Shown: one piece after another, positions 51,702-61,655 of the stretch
Position numbering within the stretch: position 1 is the first letter of the stretch
Layout: each line of letters starts with the position of its first letter
Source: Thermococcus sp. P6
Lineage (GTDB): Archaea; Methanobacteriota_B; Thermococci; Thermococcales; Thermococcaceae
Length of the DNA: 64,000 nt
Assembly: GCF_002214525.1 (NCBI RefSeq)
Contig: NZ_CP015104.1
Location: 1,302,001 to 1,366,000, forward strand
Reading direction: 5' to 3'
The notes under the pieces: generated by a model
Database searches by the model: none
What the model saw: only the letters and a program-made list of their open reading frames with translations
What the model was told of the DNA's origin: nothing
Made by a program: the position numbers and the translations under genes

Positions 51702-52145
51702 ATGGCCGGAACCAACGAGCAACTTGAAAGGCTCGCTTACGAGTACCAGCTCCTTCAGGCGCAGGCTCAGGTCCTGTCCCAGAACCTCGAGCTGCTCACC
51801 CTTGGAAGGAACGAGTTTATGGCAGTTAGGGAAACGCTGGAAAAGCTCAGGGATATGGAGGAGGAAAAACCGGAGGTTTTGCTCCCCCTGGGGGCCGGCT
51901 CCTTCCTGAAGGCCCGTGTGGAGGACAGGGAGCACGCGATAGTAAGCGTCGGTGCGGGTTACGCGGTTGAGAAGGGCATCGACGATGCGATAGTCTACCT
52001 CGAGGAGCGCATCAAAGAACACGACGAAACCATAGCACGGACGCAGGAAGCCCTCAAGAGGCTTGAGGGACAGCTCGGAGAGCTGGCGAAGAAGGCCCAG
52101 GAACTCCAGCAAAAGCAGGCCGTGGGGTCCAGCCCGAAGCGCTGA
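51702..52145 (+). CDS. pfdA: prefoldin subunit alpha
   Basis: The 147-aa co-chaperone subunit has two long coiled-coil helices (about 5-45 and 100-140) joined by the beta-hairpin core ([21 protein letters not shown], about 53-73; [15 protein letters not shown], about 82-96). It assembles with prefoldin beta into the jellyfish-like hexamer that passes unfolded proteins to the thermosome. GGTGTGAA precedes the ATG, and AACCTTAAAAGC upstream is a promoter-like element. Confidence 0.93.
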   Translation: MAGTNEQLERLAYEYQLLQAQAQVLSQNLELLTLGRNEFMAVRETLEKLRDMEEEKPEVLLPLGAGSFLKARVEDREHAIVSVGAGYAVEKGIDDAIVYLEERIKEHDETIARTQEALKRLEGQLGELAKKAQELQQKQAVGSSPKR

Positions 52146-52166
52146 CCCCTCTAACAGAGATTTCAC

Positions 52167-53099
52167 TCAGCGTTGGTGGGCCCTGGCGTACCACTTCACC
52201 GTCTCCTTCAGCCCCTCCTCCAGCGAAAACTCCGGCTCGAAGCCGAGCTTTCTTATCTCCCTTATGTCCGCAAGGCTGTGCCTCACGTCCCCGGGTCTCG
52301 GTTTGTCAAAGAGTATCGGACTCCTCGCCCCTGTGATTTCGATAACCTTCGTGGCGAGCTCCAGCACGCTTGTGTCCCTTCCGGTCGCGACGTTGAAGAC
52401 CCTCCCGTTGCTCCTCCCGCTCTCGGCCGCGAGGACGTTGGCCCTGACGACGTCCTTCACGTAGATGAAATCCCTCGTCTGCTTTCCATCGCCGAAGATC
52501 ACGAGGGGCTCGTTCTTCAGGGCGCGGTTGATGAAGATGCTTATGACCCCCGCGTACTGGTTTGTGCCCTGCCGCGGGCCGAAGACGTTGAAGTAGCGGA
52601 GCGCCACCACCGGCAGGCCGTACAACTCGTGGAAGACCCGGAGGTACATCTCGGCGGCAGCTTTCGTGACGCCGTAGGGGGACAGGGGGTCCGGTTTTTC
52701 CGTTTCCCTGAGCGGCAGGTTCGGGTTGTTCCCGTAGACCGCAGCCGATGAAGCGAATACGAGCTTCCCGTGTCCCTCGAGGAGCGCCCTGAGGACGTTG
52801 AGCGTTCCGAGGACGTTCACCTCCTCAGTGAAAAGGGGATCCCGGATGCTCTCAACGACGCTAACCTGAGCCGCTTCGTGGAAGACGTAATCGGACTCGC
52901 CGATGACTTCCCTTACCGCCCCGTAGTCCCTGATGTCGGCCTTAAGGAGTTTAGCCCCCGGTGGAACGTTCTCCTCCTTTCCCGTGTGGAGGTTGTCTAT
53001 AACGACCACCTCGTTGTCCTTCACCAGCTCCCATGCGATGTGGGACCCTATGAAGCCCGCTCCCCCGGTTACGACGATCAGTTTGTTTTTCATGGCCAT
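52167..53099 (-). CDS. NAD-dependent sugar-nucleotide epimerase (UDP-glucose 4-epimerase type)
   Basis: The 310-aa extended SDR has the NAD-binding TGGAGFIGSHIA (about residue 11), ADIRDY (about 55), catalytic Ser/Tyr/Lys in SSAAVYG and PYGVTKAAAEMY (about 118-152), and FNVFGPRQG (about 170). Archaeal members act as UDP-glucose/galactose epimerases or on related sugars for surface glycans; the substrate cannot be fixed. ATG 53099 and ATG 53093 are both possible. It is divergent from purA. Confidence 0.88.
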   Translation of the reverse strand: MAMKNKLIVVTGGAGFIGSHIAWELVKDNEVVVIDNLHTGKEENVPPGAKLLKADIRDYGAVREVIGESDYVFHEAAQVSVVESIRDPLFTEEVNVLGTLNVLRALLEGHGKLVFASSAAVYGNNPNLPLRETEKPDPLSPYGVTKAAAEMYLRVFHELYGLPVVALRYFNVFGPRQGTNQYAGVISIFINRALKNEPLVIFGDGKQTRDFIYVKDVVRANVLAAESGRSNGRVFNVATGRDTSVLELATKVIEITGARSPILFDKPRPGDVRHSLADIREIRKLGFEPEFSLEEGLKETVKWYARAHQR

Positions 53100-53158
53100 C
53101 CCACTGCACCTCTCTTCGCCTGGGGTTTTAACCTTTCGGGCGGATTTTTAACAATTTT

Positions 53159-53194
53159 ATGTTAAATTCAAAACCGTTATAAACACCATGTTAA
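53159..53194 (+). promoter_or_regulatory. purA promoter with two ATGTTAA words
   Basis: ATGTTAA occurs at 53159-53165 and 53188-53194, either side of the TATA-like TTATAAAC (53178-53184). The words resemble the ATGTCAA arms at purB, but here they are direct rather than inverted, so a common regulator is uncertain. Confidence 0.35.
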
Positions 53195-53214
53195 CTTAAA
53201 TTCGGGTAAGAGCC

Positions 53215-54234
53215 ATGCCGGGTTACATCGTTGTTGGGGGTCAATGGGGAGACGAGGGCAAGGGTTCCGTCGTTGCCTACCTTGCCATGAGGGACGAGCC
53301 CGAGATCATAGCCCGTGGCGGTGTGGGAACGAATGCCGGTCACAGCGTCTTCATCGGAGGCAAAAAGTACGCCGTGAGACAGCTCCCGACGGCTTTCATG
53401 CAGAGGAAGGCAAGACTTCTCGTCGGTGCCGGGGTTCTCGTCGATCCGGAGGTTTTCTTCCACGAGCTCGAGCACCTGAAGGACTTCAACGTTTCCGAAA
53501 GGGTGGGGATCGACTACCGCTGTTCCATAATCGAGGAGAAGCACAGGATCCTCGACAGGACCAACGGCCACCTCCACGGCGAGATAGGCACGACCGGGAG
53601 CGGTTGCGGGCCCGCGAACGCCGACAGGGTCATGAGGAGGGCTAAGCTGGCAAGAGACGTTCCGGAACTCGAGCCCTACCTCACGGACGTCGCCGCGGAG
53701 GTGAACGAGGCCCTTGACGAAGGGAAACTGGTTCTCGTCGAGGGGACGCAGGGGTTCGGCCTGAGCCTCTACTACGGAACCTACCCCTACGTTACCTCGA
53801 AGGACACCACCGCCTCTGCCGTGGCGAGCGACGTCGGGATAGGACCGACAAGGGTCGATGAGGTGATCCTCGTCCTCAGGAGTTTTCCAACGAGGGTTGG
53901 GGCCGGCCCGTTTCCGACGGAGATGGAAGAGGCGGAAGCGGAAAGGCTTGGCCTGATAGAGTACGGGACCGTTACCGGCAGGAAGAGGAGGGGGGGGGGG
54001 TTTGACTTCGAATTCGCCCGCTATTCGGCCCGGGTGAACGGGGCCACGATGGTCGCCCTGACGATGCTCGACCTGTATGACAGGGGGGCCTTCGGAGTAA
54101 CGGACTACGATAAACTGCCGGCTAAGGCGAGGGAGTTCGTTGAGGAGGTTGAAGAGCGCGTTGGCGTTCCGGTGGGGCTGATAAGGACGGGGCCGGAGCT
54201 GGAGCATACGATAGACAGGCGGGAGGTCATTTAA
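53215..54234 (+). CDS. purA: adenylosuccinate synthetase (short archaeal form)
   Basis: The 339-aa enzyme joins IMP and aspartate with GTP. The P-loop and catalytic Asp are in [13 protein letters not shown] (about residue 8), the catalytic His in NAGHSVF (about 41), and [11 protein letters not shown] (about 123) and [20 protein letters not shown] (about 181) bind IMP and Mg2+. It lacks about 90 residues found in bacterial PurA, as is normal for Pyrococcus and Thermococcus. A run of nine G near 53991-54000 falls in frame (RGGGF). PurB is at 35054. Confidence 0.95.
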   Translation: MPGYIVVGGQWGDEGKGSVVAYLAMRDEPEIIARGGVGTNAGHSVFIGGKKYAVRQLPTAFMQRKARLLVGAGVLVDPEVFFHELEHLKDFNVSERVGIDYRCSIIEEKHRILDRTNGHLHGEIGTTGSGCGPANADRVMRRAKLARDVPELEPYLTDVAAEVNEALDEGKLVLVEGTQGFGLSLYYGTYPYVTSKDTTASAVASDVGIGPTRVDEVILVLRSFPTRVGAGPFPTEMEEAEAERLGLIEYGTVTGRKRRGGGFDFEFARYSARVNGATMVALTMLDLYDRGAFGVTDYDKLPAKAREFVEEVEERVGVPVGLIRTGPELEHTIDRREVI

Positions 54235-55018
54235 GGCCCCTTTTCACGGCCCACTCCACCACTGCCTTGTGGAACTCATCGGCCCATTCTGGGTCCTCGA
54301 ATATCTCGTGGTAGGCCCCCTCGAACTCCCTGAGGGTTTTATCTTTAACCCTCAGTTTCTCGAAGAGCCTGCGTGAACCCTCCGGGGGAGTTATCACGTC
54401 CGCCGTTCCGACCAGCAGGAGAACCGGAATCCTTATCCTCTCGGCTTCCAGCATTGCCCTCTCCATGTTGAGGAAGATGCTCCTTCCGAGCTTTGCCGAT
54501 ATCCTGTCGTGAACGAGGGGATCCTCGATGTACCTTTTAACCGCCCCGGGATTCCGGGAGAGCAGGTTCGGGTCGATGCCGTTGGACATGGTCACTCCCG
54601 GGGCGACCCTTCCGAGGAACTTCGCAAGGGCCACCACAAAGCCGGGCGTCTTTGGGCTTCTGGCGAGTGCCGGGGAGGAAGCTATCAGGCCCCTTATAGC
54701 ATCGGGCCTCGTCTGGGCGTATCTGATGACCGTCAGACCGCCGAGGCTGTGGCCGAAGAGGAAGGGCTTTTCTCCGATCTCCTCGATGATGCCGTCCATT
54801 ATCTCCATGGCCTCTTCGATGCTCGCGTGTCCTCTCTTGCCCCCGCTTTTCCCGTGTCCCGGCCAGTCAAAGGCGTAGACCGCGAAACCTGCATCGTTAA
54901 GCTCCCTGATAAGCCTTCCGTACCTTCCGCTGTGTTCTCCAAGACCGTGGACGAGGAGGATCCAGCCGAGCTTTGCCTCACCGTATCTTTTCCTGTAAAC
55001 CTCCATACCCATCGCCAT
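54227..55018 (-). CDS. alpha/beta hydrolase (lysophospholipase / monoacylglycerol lipase type)
   Basis: The 263-aa serine hydrolase has the oxyanion loop [12 protein letters not shown] (about residue 23), the nucleophile Ser in FGHSLGG (about 88-94), Asp in [11 protein letters not shown] (about 209), and His in GAYHEIFED (about 235), so the triad is complete. The sequence is like monoglyceride lipase/lysophospholipase family members; a Thermococcus esterase role is likely. It overlaps the purA end by 8 nt. TATA-like ATTTATATACC close to ATG 55018 suggests a short leader. Confidence 0.88.
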   Translation of the reverse strand: MAMGMEVYRKRYGEAKLGWILLVHGLGEHSGRYGRLIRELNDAGFAVYAFDWPGHGKSGGKRGHASIEEAMEIMDGIIEEIGEKPFLFGHSLGGLTVIRYAQTRPDAIRGLIASSPALARSPKTPGFVVALAKFLGRVAPGVTMSNGIDPNLLSRNPGAVKRYIEDPLVHDRISAKLGRSIFLNMERAMLEAERIRIPVLLLVGTADVITPPEGSRRLFEKLRVKDKTLREFEGAYHEIFEDPEWADEFHKAVVEWAVKRGLK

Positions 55019-55182
55019 GGTATTTTACGTTCCCATGTACATGAAGGTATATAAATGTCTTTCGGCGAAAAATCGAAGCATCTTCGTCTTTCAACTTAAA
55101 GTTTCAAACTTTTTCCGCTGTATCAAAGGGCCATCTCGTATCGGGGTGTGGAGAAAAGTGGAGAAAAGGCGAAGGAGGGTTT

Positions 55183-56955
55183 TCACCCTATTTCTATTAG
55201 TGGTTGGCCGGGGTTTACGGTGTCCCCTTCCTTCACGAGGATTCTCTTAATCTTCCCGTCCCTCGGCGCTGGAATCTCGTTTTCCATTTTCATGGCCTCG
55301 AGGACCAACAACCCCTGGCCAGTCTTAACACTCTCCCCCTCCTTCACCAGAATCCTCAGTATCTTACCCGGCATTGGAGCGGTAACAACACCCTCTCCCG
55401 CCGGGGAAGGAGCCTGAACCGGCTCCGGAACCGAAAGAGACTCCCGAACCGGAGAAGGAATTTGAACCGGAGTGAGTTCCCGTTTTCCGGGGCTCTTACC
55501 TTGGATGGCCGGCAGGTACTTCAACCCGCTGAGGTCCACGCCTTCAACCCCAACCTCAAACTCGAGCCCGTTGACGTGGATCCTGAACTTCTGAACCGAC
55601 GGGGGCATCTCCGGGGCTTTCCTTCCGGTCTTTCTCGCCTCGAAGAACTCCTTCGCCACCTGTGGGAAGAGACAGTAGGTCAGGATATCCTCTTCCTTCT
55701 CAAGGTAACCGAGTTCCTCGAGCTCCTTCCTGCATTTCTCCAGCATGGGTTCAAGTAGCTCGCCGGGTCTGACCTCTATCGCCTCCTCCTCCCCGAGGAC
55801 CTTCCTTCTTAGTTCCGGGTTTATCTCCCCGGGCGGTTTTCCGTAGAGTCCTCTGATGTAATCCCGGACCTCCCGGGTTATCCTCTCGTACCTTCCGAAG
55901 AGGACGTTGAAGACCGCCTGAGTGCCGACTATCTGGCTTGTGGGCGTAACGAGTGGCGGCCAGCCAAGGTCCTCCCTGACGCGGGGTATCTCCCTGAGGA
56001 CTTCGTCGAGTTTATTCAGGACCTTCATCTCCTTAAGCTGGGATATCAGATTGGAGTACATTCCGCCGGGAACCTGATACCTGAGGATGTAGGGGTTCAC
56101 CATCAGGGCTTCCTTTGAGAGCATCCCGGAGTACTTCTCATCGAGGAGCTTCTTCAGGTAGCGTGAGATCTCGTGGATCGTTTCCCGGTTCAGAGAAGCA
56201 TCCTTCACCTCTGGAATCGCGTGCCACAGGGTCTGCACGCCCGGCTGGGCTGTTCCGAAGGCGAGAGGGCTTATTGCGGTATCTATGTAGTCCGCCCCGG
56301 CCTCCACGGCCTTCAGGTAGGTGGCCACGGCCATCCCTGTGGTCGAGTGCGTGTGAACGTCAACCGGAACCCCGTAGGTTTCCTTTATCTCGCTAACGAG
56401 TTCGTAGGCCTTTGGAGGGGTCAGCAGGCCCGCCATGTCCTTTATCGTTATAACGTCAACGTCCAGATCCAGAAGCTCCTCGACCTTCTTCATGTAGTAA
56501 TCGAGGGTGAAGAGCTCTCCCGTCGTGTAGGTTACCGCCCCCTGCACCTCGGCGCCTACCTCCCGGGCCTTCCGTATTGCCACCTCCATGTTCCTGACGT
56601 CGTTCAGGGCATCGAAGACCCGGAAGATGTCTATACCGTTCCTGTGGGCCAGTTCCACGAACTTTTCCACAACATCGTCCGGATAGTGCCTGTAGCCGAC
56701 GACGTTCTGCCCGCGGAGGAGCATCTGCAGTTTCGTCCTTTTGATGTGCTCCCTCAGAAGCCTGAGCCTCTCCCACGGGTCCTCTTTGAGGTAGCGGATG
56801 CAGACGTCGAAGGTAGCCCCTCCCCAGACCTCCATGGAGTAGAAGCCGGCCCTGTCCATCTTCTCCGCTATGGGGAGCATGTCCTCCGTTCGAAGGCGCG
56901 TCGCTATCAGGGACTGATGGGCGTCCCTAAAGGTGGTGTCTATGATCTTCACCAT
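55183..56955 (-). CDS. oadA: oxaloacetate decarboxylase alpha / pyruvate carboxylase B subunit, biotinylated
   Basis: The 590-aa protein has a carboxyltransferase TIM barrel (about 1-270; DTTFRDAHQSL at residue 6, IKDMAGLLTPP near 176, metal His in VHTHSTTGM near 208), a PYC/OADA domain (about 280-450), a Pro-rich linker, and a C-terminal biotinyl domain with the biotin Lys in EAMKMEN (about 555). No biotin carboxylase gene is adjacent, so decarboxylation of oxaloacetate is more likely than pyruvate carboxylation. Biotin ligase is encoded nearby at 57992. A membrane beta subunit is not in the window. Confidence 0.9.
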   Translation of the reverse strand: MVKIIDTTFRDAHQSLIATRLRTEDMLPIAEKMDRAGFYSMEVWGGATFDVCIRYLKEDPWERLRLLREHIKRTKLQMLLRGQNVVGYRHYPDDVVEKFVELAHRNGIDIFRVFDALNDVRNMEVAIRKAREVGAEVQGAVTYTTGELFTLDYYMKKVEELLDLDVDVITIKDMAGLLTPPKAYELVSEIKETYGVPVDVHTHSTTGMAVATYLKAVEAGADYIDTAISPLAFGTAQPGVQTLWHAIPEVKDASLNRETIHEISRYLKKLLDEKYSGMLSKEALMVNPYILRYQVPGGMYSNLISQLKEMKVLNKLDEVLREIPRVREDLGWPPLVTPTSQIVGTQAVFNVLFGRYERITREVRDYIRGLYGKPPGEINPELRRKVLGEEEAIEVRPGELLEPMLEKCRKELEELGYLEKEEDILTYCLFPQVAKEFFEARKTGRKAPEMPPSVQKFRIHVNGLEFEVGVEGVDLSGLKYLPAIQGKSPGKRELTPVQIPSPVRESLSVPEPVQAPSPAGEGVVTAPMPGKILRILVKEGESVKTGQGLLVLEAMKMENEIPAPRDGKIKRILVKEGDTVNPGQPLIEIG

Positions 56956-57053
56956 ACAGCATCATCCCGCTTTTTGTTTAACCTGATGAAGGGAGAGCTT
57001 AAAAGTATTTCGACTTTAGTTGGTATTATTATCGACAAAAAACGAAATAAAGA

Positions 57054-57899
57054 TCAGAGGAGCCCTTCGGCCTTCGCGGCTTCCTCCGGGTCCTCGTTCC
57101 TGTGGATTACCCTTATGAGGGCCTTTATGAAGGGTTCGGGGTTCTCGCGCTGGAAGATGTTTCTCCCGACCACCGCCCCGGAACCGCCGGCTTCAACGAC
57201 CTCATGGACCACTCTCAGGAAGTCAACCGGGTTCTCGGTCTTCGCACCTCCGCTCAGGAGCACGGGCACTCCGGCGGCGGCATCCACGACCTTTGAAAAG
57301 GTCTCCCTCGAGCCCGTCCAGTAGGTCTTTATCATGTCCGCACCGCTCTCCGCCGCGGCCCTCGCACCGTACATAACGACGCGGTAGTCCTCCTTCCTTC
57401 CGTACTTCTCAGTTATGTAGGGTCCCCTCGGATAGGCGAACTGCACGACCGGGAAGCCGAGGTCGTGGGCGTAGCTCGCTATCTCTGCAAACTGGCGCAT
57501 CATTGCATCCTCGTTCGGCGAACCCCAGTAGACGGTCGCCGCTATGGCGTCTGCCCCGAGCTTTATGGCATCCTCAACGAAGCCGAGCTGACTCTGGAGG
57601 AGCTGGGTATCCTTCGGGCGGAGGTTCGTTTTGCTGGTCAGTTTGACCATGAGCCCGACGTTGGGCTTGAGCTCCTTCCCGGCTATCCTCGCGATTCCCG
57701 GAAGGACCATCACACCGTCCACACCGGCCCTCACGACCTTCCTTATGATCGTCCCCGGGTTGACGTGTTCCCAGTGACCCTCGAAGTCGGTCGGACCGTG
57801 CTCGAAACCGTGGTCCATGGCGAATATGAGGGCCCTCCCGTCCCTGCGGAAGAACCGGGCCAACCTGCGCCTTATACCAACGTTCTGGTATGCGTCCAT
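57054..57899 (-). CDS. fba: fructose-1,6-bisphosphate aldolase, archaeal class I
   Basis: The 281-aa DhnA-type aldolase cleaves FBP to DHAP and GAP in the modified Embden-Meyerhof pathway. It has [11 protein letters not shown] (about 28), the conserved Tyr in [10 protein letters not shown] (about 142), the Schiff-base Lys191 in MIKTYWTGS, and the phosphate-binding LLSGGAKT (about 214) and [12 protein letters not shown] (about 237). Length equals the P. furiosus enzyme. GGTGA + 5 nt selects ATG 57899. A TGM operator overlaps the transcription start and the ribosome-binding site. Confidence 0.95.
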   Translation of the reverse strand: MDAYQNVGIRRRLARFFRRDGRALIFAMDHGFEHGPTDFEGHWEHVNPGTIIRKVVRAGVDGVMVLPGIARIAGKELKPNVGLMVKLTSKTNLRPKDTQLLQSQLGFVEDAIKLGADAIAATVYWGSPNEDAMMRQFAEIASYAHDLGFPVVQFAYPRGPYITEKYGRKEDYRVVMYGARAAAESGADMIKTYWTGSRETFSKVVDAAAGVPVLLSGGAKTENPVDFLRVVHEVVEAGGSGAVVGRNIFQRENPEPFIKALIRVIHRNEDPEEAAKAEGLL

Positions 57900-57902
57900 C
57901 TT

Positions 57903-57919
57903 AATCACCTGTGGTGATA
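57903..57919 (-). promoter_or_regulatory. Thermococcales glycolytic motif (TGM) operator of fba
   Basis: On the minus strand TATCAC-CACAG-GTGATT matches the TGM consensus TATCAC-N5-GTGATA at 11 of 12 fixed positions. It lies downstream of the TATA-like ACCTTAAATC (57931-57940), where TGR/TrmBL1 acts as a repressor of glycolytic genes. Its GGTGATT half also serves as the Shine-Dalgarno of fba. Confidence 0.7.
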
Positions 57920-57991
57920 TAGCCTCTGGGGATTTAAGGTTTTTGGAGGAAGCCCTTTAAGTCCAGCGTTGAGTTACGGGCGGTGAAGGGT

Positions 57992-58690
57992 ATGAAGATC
58001 GGGAGCAAAATTATCCGGCTCGAGGAGGTCGATTCCACGAACGAATACTCCATGCGTATCGCCCCCGAAGTTCCTGAAGGAACGGTGGTGGTTGCGGGGA
58101 GGCAGACGGCCGGGAAGGGCAGAAAAAACCGTTCGTGGGCATCTCCGGAAGGTGGCCTCTGGATGAGCGTTATCCTCAGGCCCCGCAGGGTTGATCCCAG
58201 ACTGGTGTTCGTGGGGGCCCTCGCCGTCGTGGATACCCTCTCGGACTTCGGGGTGGCTTCGGCCATCAAGTGGCCAAACGACGTATGGGCCGGCGGTAAA
58301 AAGATCGCCGGGGTGCTGACGGAAGGGAAGGCCGGTCAATACGCCGTTCTGGGCATCGGTCTGAACGTCAACAACACCGTTCCCGAGGAACCTGAAGCTA
58401 TTTCCATGATGGAGCTCGTGGGCGCAAAGGTTCCTCTTGAGAAGGTCCTTGAGAGGCTTCTTTTCCACCTCGACGGATGGTACAGGGTCTTTACGGAGAG
58501 GCCGGAGCTGATGATGGCGAAGGTCCGCGAGAGGACCTTTATCCTCGGGAGGATGGTTCGCGTTATTCAGGACGATAATGAGCTTATCGGTCGTGCACTG
58601 GACGTTCTTGATGACGGTTCCCTGCTGGTCGACGTTTCCGGACAGTTAAAGCGCGTTGTGTACGGTGATGTTTCGCTGAGGTTGTTTTAA
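57992..58690 (+). CDS. birA: biotin-[carboxylase] protein ligase
   Basis: The 232-aa class I biotin ligase has no N-terminal HTH, so it is not a repressor. It has VDSTNEY (about 14), the biotinyl-AMP loop GRQTAGKGRKNRSW (about 38-51), KWPNDVW (about 94), KIAGVLTEG (about 105) and GIGLNVNN (about 120), with a small C-terminal SH3-like domain (about 190-232). It attaches biotin to OadA encoded at 55183 and possibly to other carrier proteins. GGTGA + 5 nt selects ATG 57992. It diverges from fba. Confidence 0.93.
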   Translation: MKIGSKIIRLEEVDSTNEYSMRIAPEVPEGTVVVAGRQTAGKGRKNRSWASPEGGLWMSVILRPRRVDPRLVFVGALAVVDTLSDFGVASAIKWPNDVWAGGKKIAGVLTEGKAGQYAVLGIGLNVNNTVPEEPEAISMMELVGAKVPLEKVLERLLFHLDGWYRVFTERPELMMAKVRERTFILGRMVRVIQDDNELIGRALDVLDDGSLLVDVSGQLKRVVYGDVSLRLF

Positions 58691-58794
58691 TTTTTTTGAC
58701 ACTTTGCCAGCATATTTTCCCAAAGTTTTATATATTATCAAGCACTTAACTTTCCCGCTGATACGTTTGAACCCAACGGTAGGAGGGATGATCG

Positions 58795-60069
58795 ATGAAA
58801 AAAGGCCTGCTCAGGGCGTATCTGGAGGTGCCCGTGCTTCAAAAGATTCTGGCGGCGCTGGTTCTCGGAATTATCGCCGGAATAGTGCTGCCGGGATACG
58901 CTGAGACCCTCAAGCCCCTCGGCGATCTCTTCGTGCGTCTGCTGAAGATGCTTGTGATGCCGGTTGTGCTGTTTTCTCTGATAGTAGGATCCGCCAGCAT
59001 TAACCCGGCAAAGCTCGGAAGGGTGGGCGTTAAGATAATCCTCTACTACCTGTTAACCTCGGCCTTTGCGGTGTTCTTCGGTCTTTTGATGGGCAACCTG
59101 TTTAAGCCGGGGACCGGAATAGAGCTTGGAACCGGTGCTGGAAAGGCAATAGAAGCCAAGGCGCCTTCCCTCGTCCAGACGCTCCTCAACGTAGTCCCGA
59201 CCAATCCCTTTGCCGCCATATCGAGCGGTCAGGTGCTTCCAACGATCTTCTTTGCCATAATCTTTGGAATAGCCGTAAGCTACCTCATGAACAGCCGGGA
59301 CGAAAGGCTCAGAACCTCGTCCGAAACCCTTTACCGGGTCCTCGATGCCAGTGCCGAGGCGATGTACAAAATCGTCGGAGGGGTTATGCAGTACGCCCCC
59401 ATAGGTGTCTTCGCCCTCATCTACTACGTCGTCGGCAAGTTCGGGCCCAACGTGGCTGGTCCGCTGGTTAAGGTCGTGGTTGCCGTCTACATCGGTCTGA
59501 CGCTCCAGATACTCCTTGTTTACTTAGTTCTCCTTAAGATCTACGGCCTCGATCCCGTAAAGTTCCTCAAGAAGGCCAAGGATGCCATGATAACGGCCTT
59601 CGTTACAAGGAGTTCCAGTGGGACGCTGCCGGTTACGATGCGCGTTGCCGAGGAGGAGATGGGTGTCGACAGGGGGATATTCTCCTTCACGCTTCCCCTC
59701 GGTGCGACGATAAACATGGACGGTACGGCCCTCTATCAGGGTGTCACGGTGCTCTTCGTGGCCTACGCCATCGGCCACCCCCTTACCCTCGGACAGCAGC
59801 TGGTAGTTGTACTCACGGCCGTGCTGGCATCCATTGGAACGGCCGGCGTCCCCGGGGCCGGGGCCATAATGCTCGCAATGGTGCTGCAGAGTGTCGGTCT
59901 TGACCTGACCCCCGGGAGCCCCGTGGCCCTTGCCTACGCCATGATACTCGGGATAGACGCGATCCTCGACATGGGGAGGACGATGGTCAACGTCACCGGC
60001 GACCTCACGGGAACGACGATCGTGGCCAAGACCGAGGGTGAACTGGACCTCTCCAAGTGGGAGAAGTGA
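58795..60069 (+). CDS. sodium-coupled aspartate/glutamate transporter (Glt(Ph)/Glt(Tk) family)
   Basis: The 424-aa DAACS transporter matches the structurally known archaeal homologues over its length. Hairpin 1 is [10 protein letters not shown] (about 278), TM7 has NMDGTALYQ (about 311), hairpin 2 is [13 protein letters not shown] (about 343-358), and TM8 carries substrate-binding residues in [14 protein letters not shown]. The protein should import L-aspartate with Na+. The TATA region GTTTTATATATTATC (about 58725) and GGAGGGATGATCG precede ATG 58795. Confidence 0.94.
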   Translation: MKKGLLRAYLEVPVLQKILAALVLGIIAGIVLPGYAETLKPLGDLFVRLLKMLVMPVVLFSLIVGSASINPAKLGRVGVKIILYYLLTSAFAVFFGLLMGNLFKPGTGIELGTGAGKAIEAKAPSLVQTLLNVVPTNPFAAISSGQVLPTIFFAIIFGIAVSYLMNSRDERLRTSSETLYRVLDASAEAMYKIVGGVMQYAPIGVFALIYYVVGKFGPNVAGPLVKVVVAVYIGLTLQILLVYLVLLKIYGLDPVKFLKKAKDAMITAFVTRSSSGTLPVTMRVAEEEMGVDRGIFSFTLPLGATINMDGTALYQGVTVLFVAYAIGHPLTLGQQLVVVLTAVLASIGTAGVPGAGAIMLAMVLQSVGLDLTPGSPVALAYAMILGIDAILDMGRTMVNVTGDLTGTTIVAKTEGELDLSKWEK

Positions 60070-60165
60070 TCCCCCTCTTTTCTCCCCCTTTATTCCGGGT
60101 TTGGGATAAAGTTAAATACTCCGGCGTGGCCCTATCCACGGTACAGTTTAAACGGAGGTAGCTTT

Positions 60166-61626
60166 ATGAAGAGAGCGCTTGTGATGATTTTAGTTGCGAT
60201 CCTCGTACTCCCGCTCATCTCAACTCAGGGGCTCGCGGAGGATCGGCCGAAGACCTACAAACAGGACTTCGTTTTCACAATAGTGGTTATGCCCGACGGA
60301 AACGCCAACATAACCCTCAAAACCGTCTGGCTCGAGCCAGAGGATGAGATTCAGAAGCAGATTGAGGGCATCCTTAACTGGACAAAGAACGGCAGCATGA
60401 CCGTCGAGGAGGCCGTGGACAGGTTCGAAAAGGACCAGCTCAAGATGTACGTCTACAGCCTGACCCAGTCGGGGATGAGTCTCGCCAACGAGAGCGTGAA
60501 GGCCTACGGAATCACGGAAGGCAAGAACATAACCCTCGTTTTCAACGCCATAGCCCTGAACTTCTCAAAGTACTACTCCTACGACGACCACTGGGAGGTT
60601 CCCATAGACCCGACGAGGGGCTATTCCCAGATGAACGTTCCGGACACGGGGTTTCCCTTTGCGGTGGACATCAACAGCACATTCATAGTGAAGCTCCCTG
60701 AGAACGCCACTCCGATCGATTATCCAAGGGCCTTCGCCCGGCAGTACAACTCGAGCAGCTTCTTTGTAAAGTCGAAGGTGGAGGGCGATACCGTCATCGT
60801 GAGCTCCTACATCTACCTCGAGCCGTTTCTGCCTCCCGAAGGCTACAAAGCCCTCTTTGGGGACTACGATGGCTACTACGTAAGCTATAGGGCCCCGTAC
60901 AAAGGTGAGGAGCACTACCAGAGCAGTGTTATGAACGAGTACGTTACGCTGGACGTCTACGCCAACGGTAGCGTCAGGCTTCGTATGAGGGACGAGTACG
61001 TCGAGCCAGCATCTGAGGTCGAGGCAAGGAAGAAGGAGATACTCTCCTACGGCGTTGAGAACGCAACTGAATACATAGAAAGGACCTACTCGATAGCCCT
61101 CTCCTACAGGGGAGCCCTCGTGGATAGTGGGAAGGTCAGGATACTCGGCCTAAACGAAACGGGCGCACCGCTGGTCGTCGATGCCGAGTACATGCTCAGG
61201 AACTTCACGAAATTCGAGAACGGCTCCTACGTTTACAGCTTCGATCCGACCCTCGGCCTTACGAACGGACTTCAGGGCAGGCTCAACTACGCCGTCAACC
61301 ACACCTTCTACCTCACGATAAACCTCCCTGAGGGCGGAGAGTTCATCGAGGTTCCGGGGAACGAAAGCGAGGAACTCAACGGCAACAGCTTCAGGATGAC
61401 CGTCTTGGAGAATGGGAACTCCCTGCAGGTTGTTTCGAGGATCTTCGTCCGCTACGGTGCCCCGGCGGAGGACGTTACGAAGATGCTCTCCAACCACACC
61501 TCGGCAACGGTTAAATACACCCTTCCCGCGGAGAAAACCGGGATGAGCGGTACCGGACAGGTTGTTGGGGGGATCATCGCCCTCCTTCTACTGCTCGGTG
61601 CGATAGTCATCTGGAGGGGGCGCTGA
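60166..61626 (+). CDS. surface glycoprotein-like protein with internal domain duplication
   Basis: The 486-aa protein has a signal peptide (about 1-24), a long extracellular part with many N-X-S/T sequons, and one C-terminal transmembrane helix (VVGGIIALLLLLGAIVIW) ending WRGR. The extracellular part looks like two related halves (about 30-240 and 255-450), each starting with a strand pair then a charged helix: IVVMPDGNANITLKTVWLEP versus LDVYANGSVRLRMRDEYVEP. Function unknown. GGAGGTAGCTTT precedes the ATG, with TATA-like AAGTTAAATAC upstream. Confidence 0.75.
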   Translation: MKRALVMILVAILVLPLISTQGLAEDRPKTYKQDFVFTIVVMPDGNANITLKTVWLEPEDEIQKQIEGILNWTKNGSMTVEEAVDRFEKDQLKMYVYSLTQSGMSLANESVKAYGITEGKNITLVFNAIALNFSKYYSYDDHWEVPIDPTRGYSQMNVPDTGFPFAVDINSTFIVKLPENATPIDYPRAFARQYNSSSFFVKSKVEGDTVIVSSYIYLEPFLPPEGYKALFGDYDGYYVSYRAPYKGEEHYQSSVMNEYVTLDVYANGSVRLRMRDEYVEPASEVEARKKEILSYGVENATEYIERTYSIALSYRGALVDSGKVRILGLNETGAPLVVDAEYMLRNFTKFENGSYVYSFDPTLGLTNGLQGRLNYAVNHTFYLTINLPEGGEFIEVPGNESEELNGNSFRMTVLENGNSLQVVSRIFVRYGAPAEDVTKMLSNHTSATVKYTLPAEKTGMSGTGQVVGGIIALLLLLGAIVIWRGR

Positions 61627-61655
61627 GCCCCTTTCAGGATAGGGAGGTGATGTAG

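Noticed and set aside
53991-54000. Run of nine G in purA as a frameshift
   Set aside because: The frame continues with conserved PurA sequence on both sides and the protein has the normal family length.
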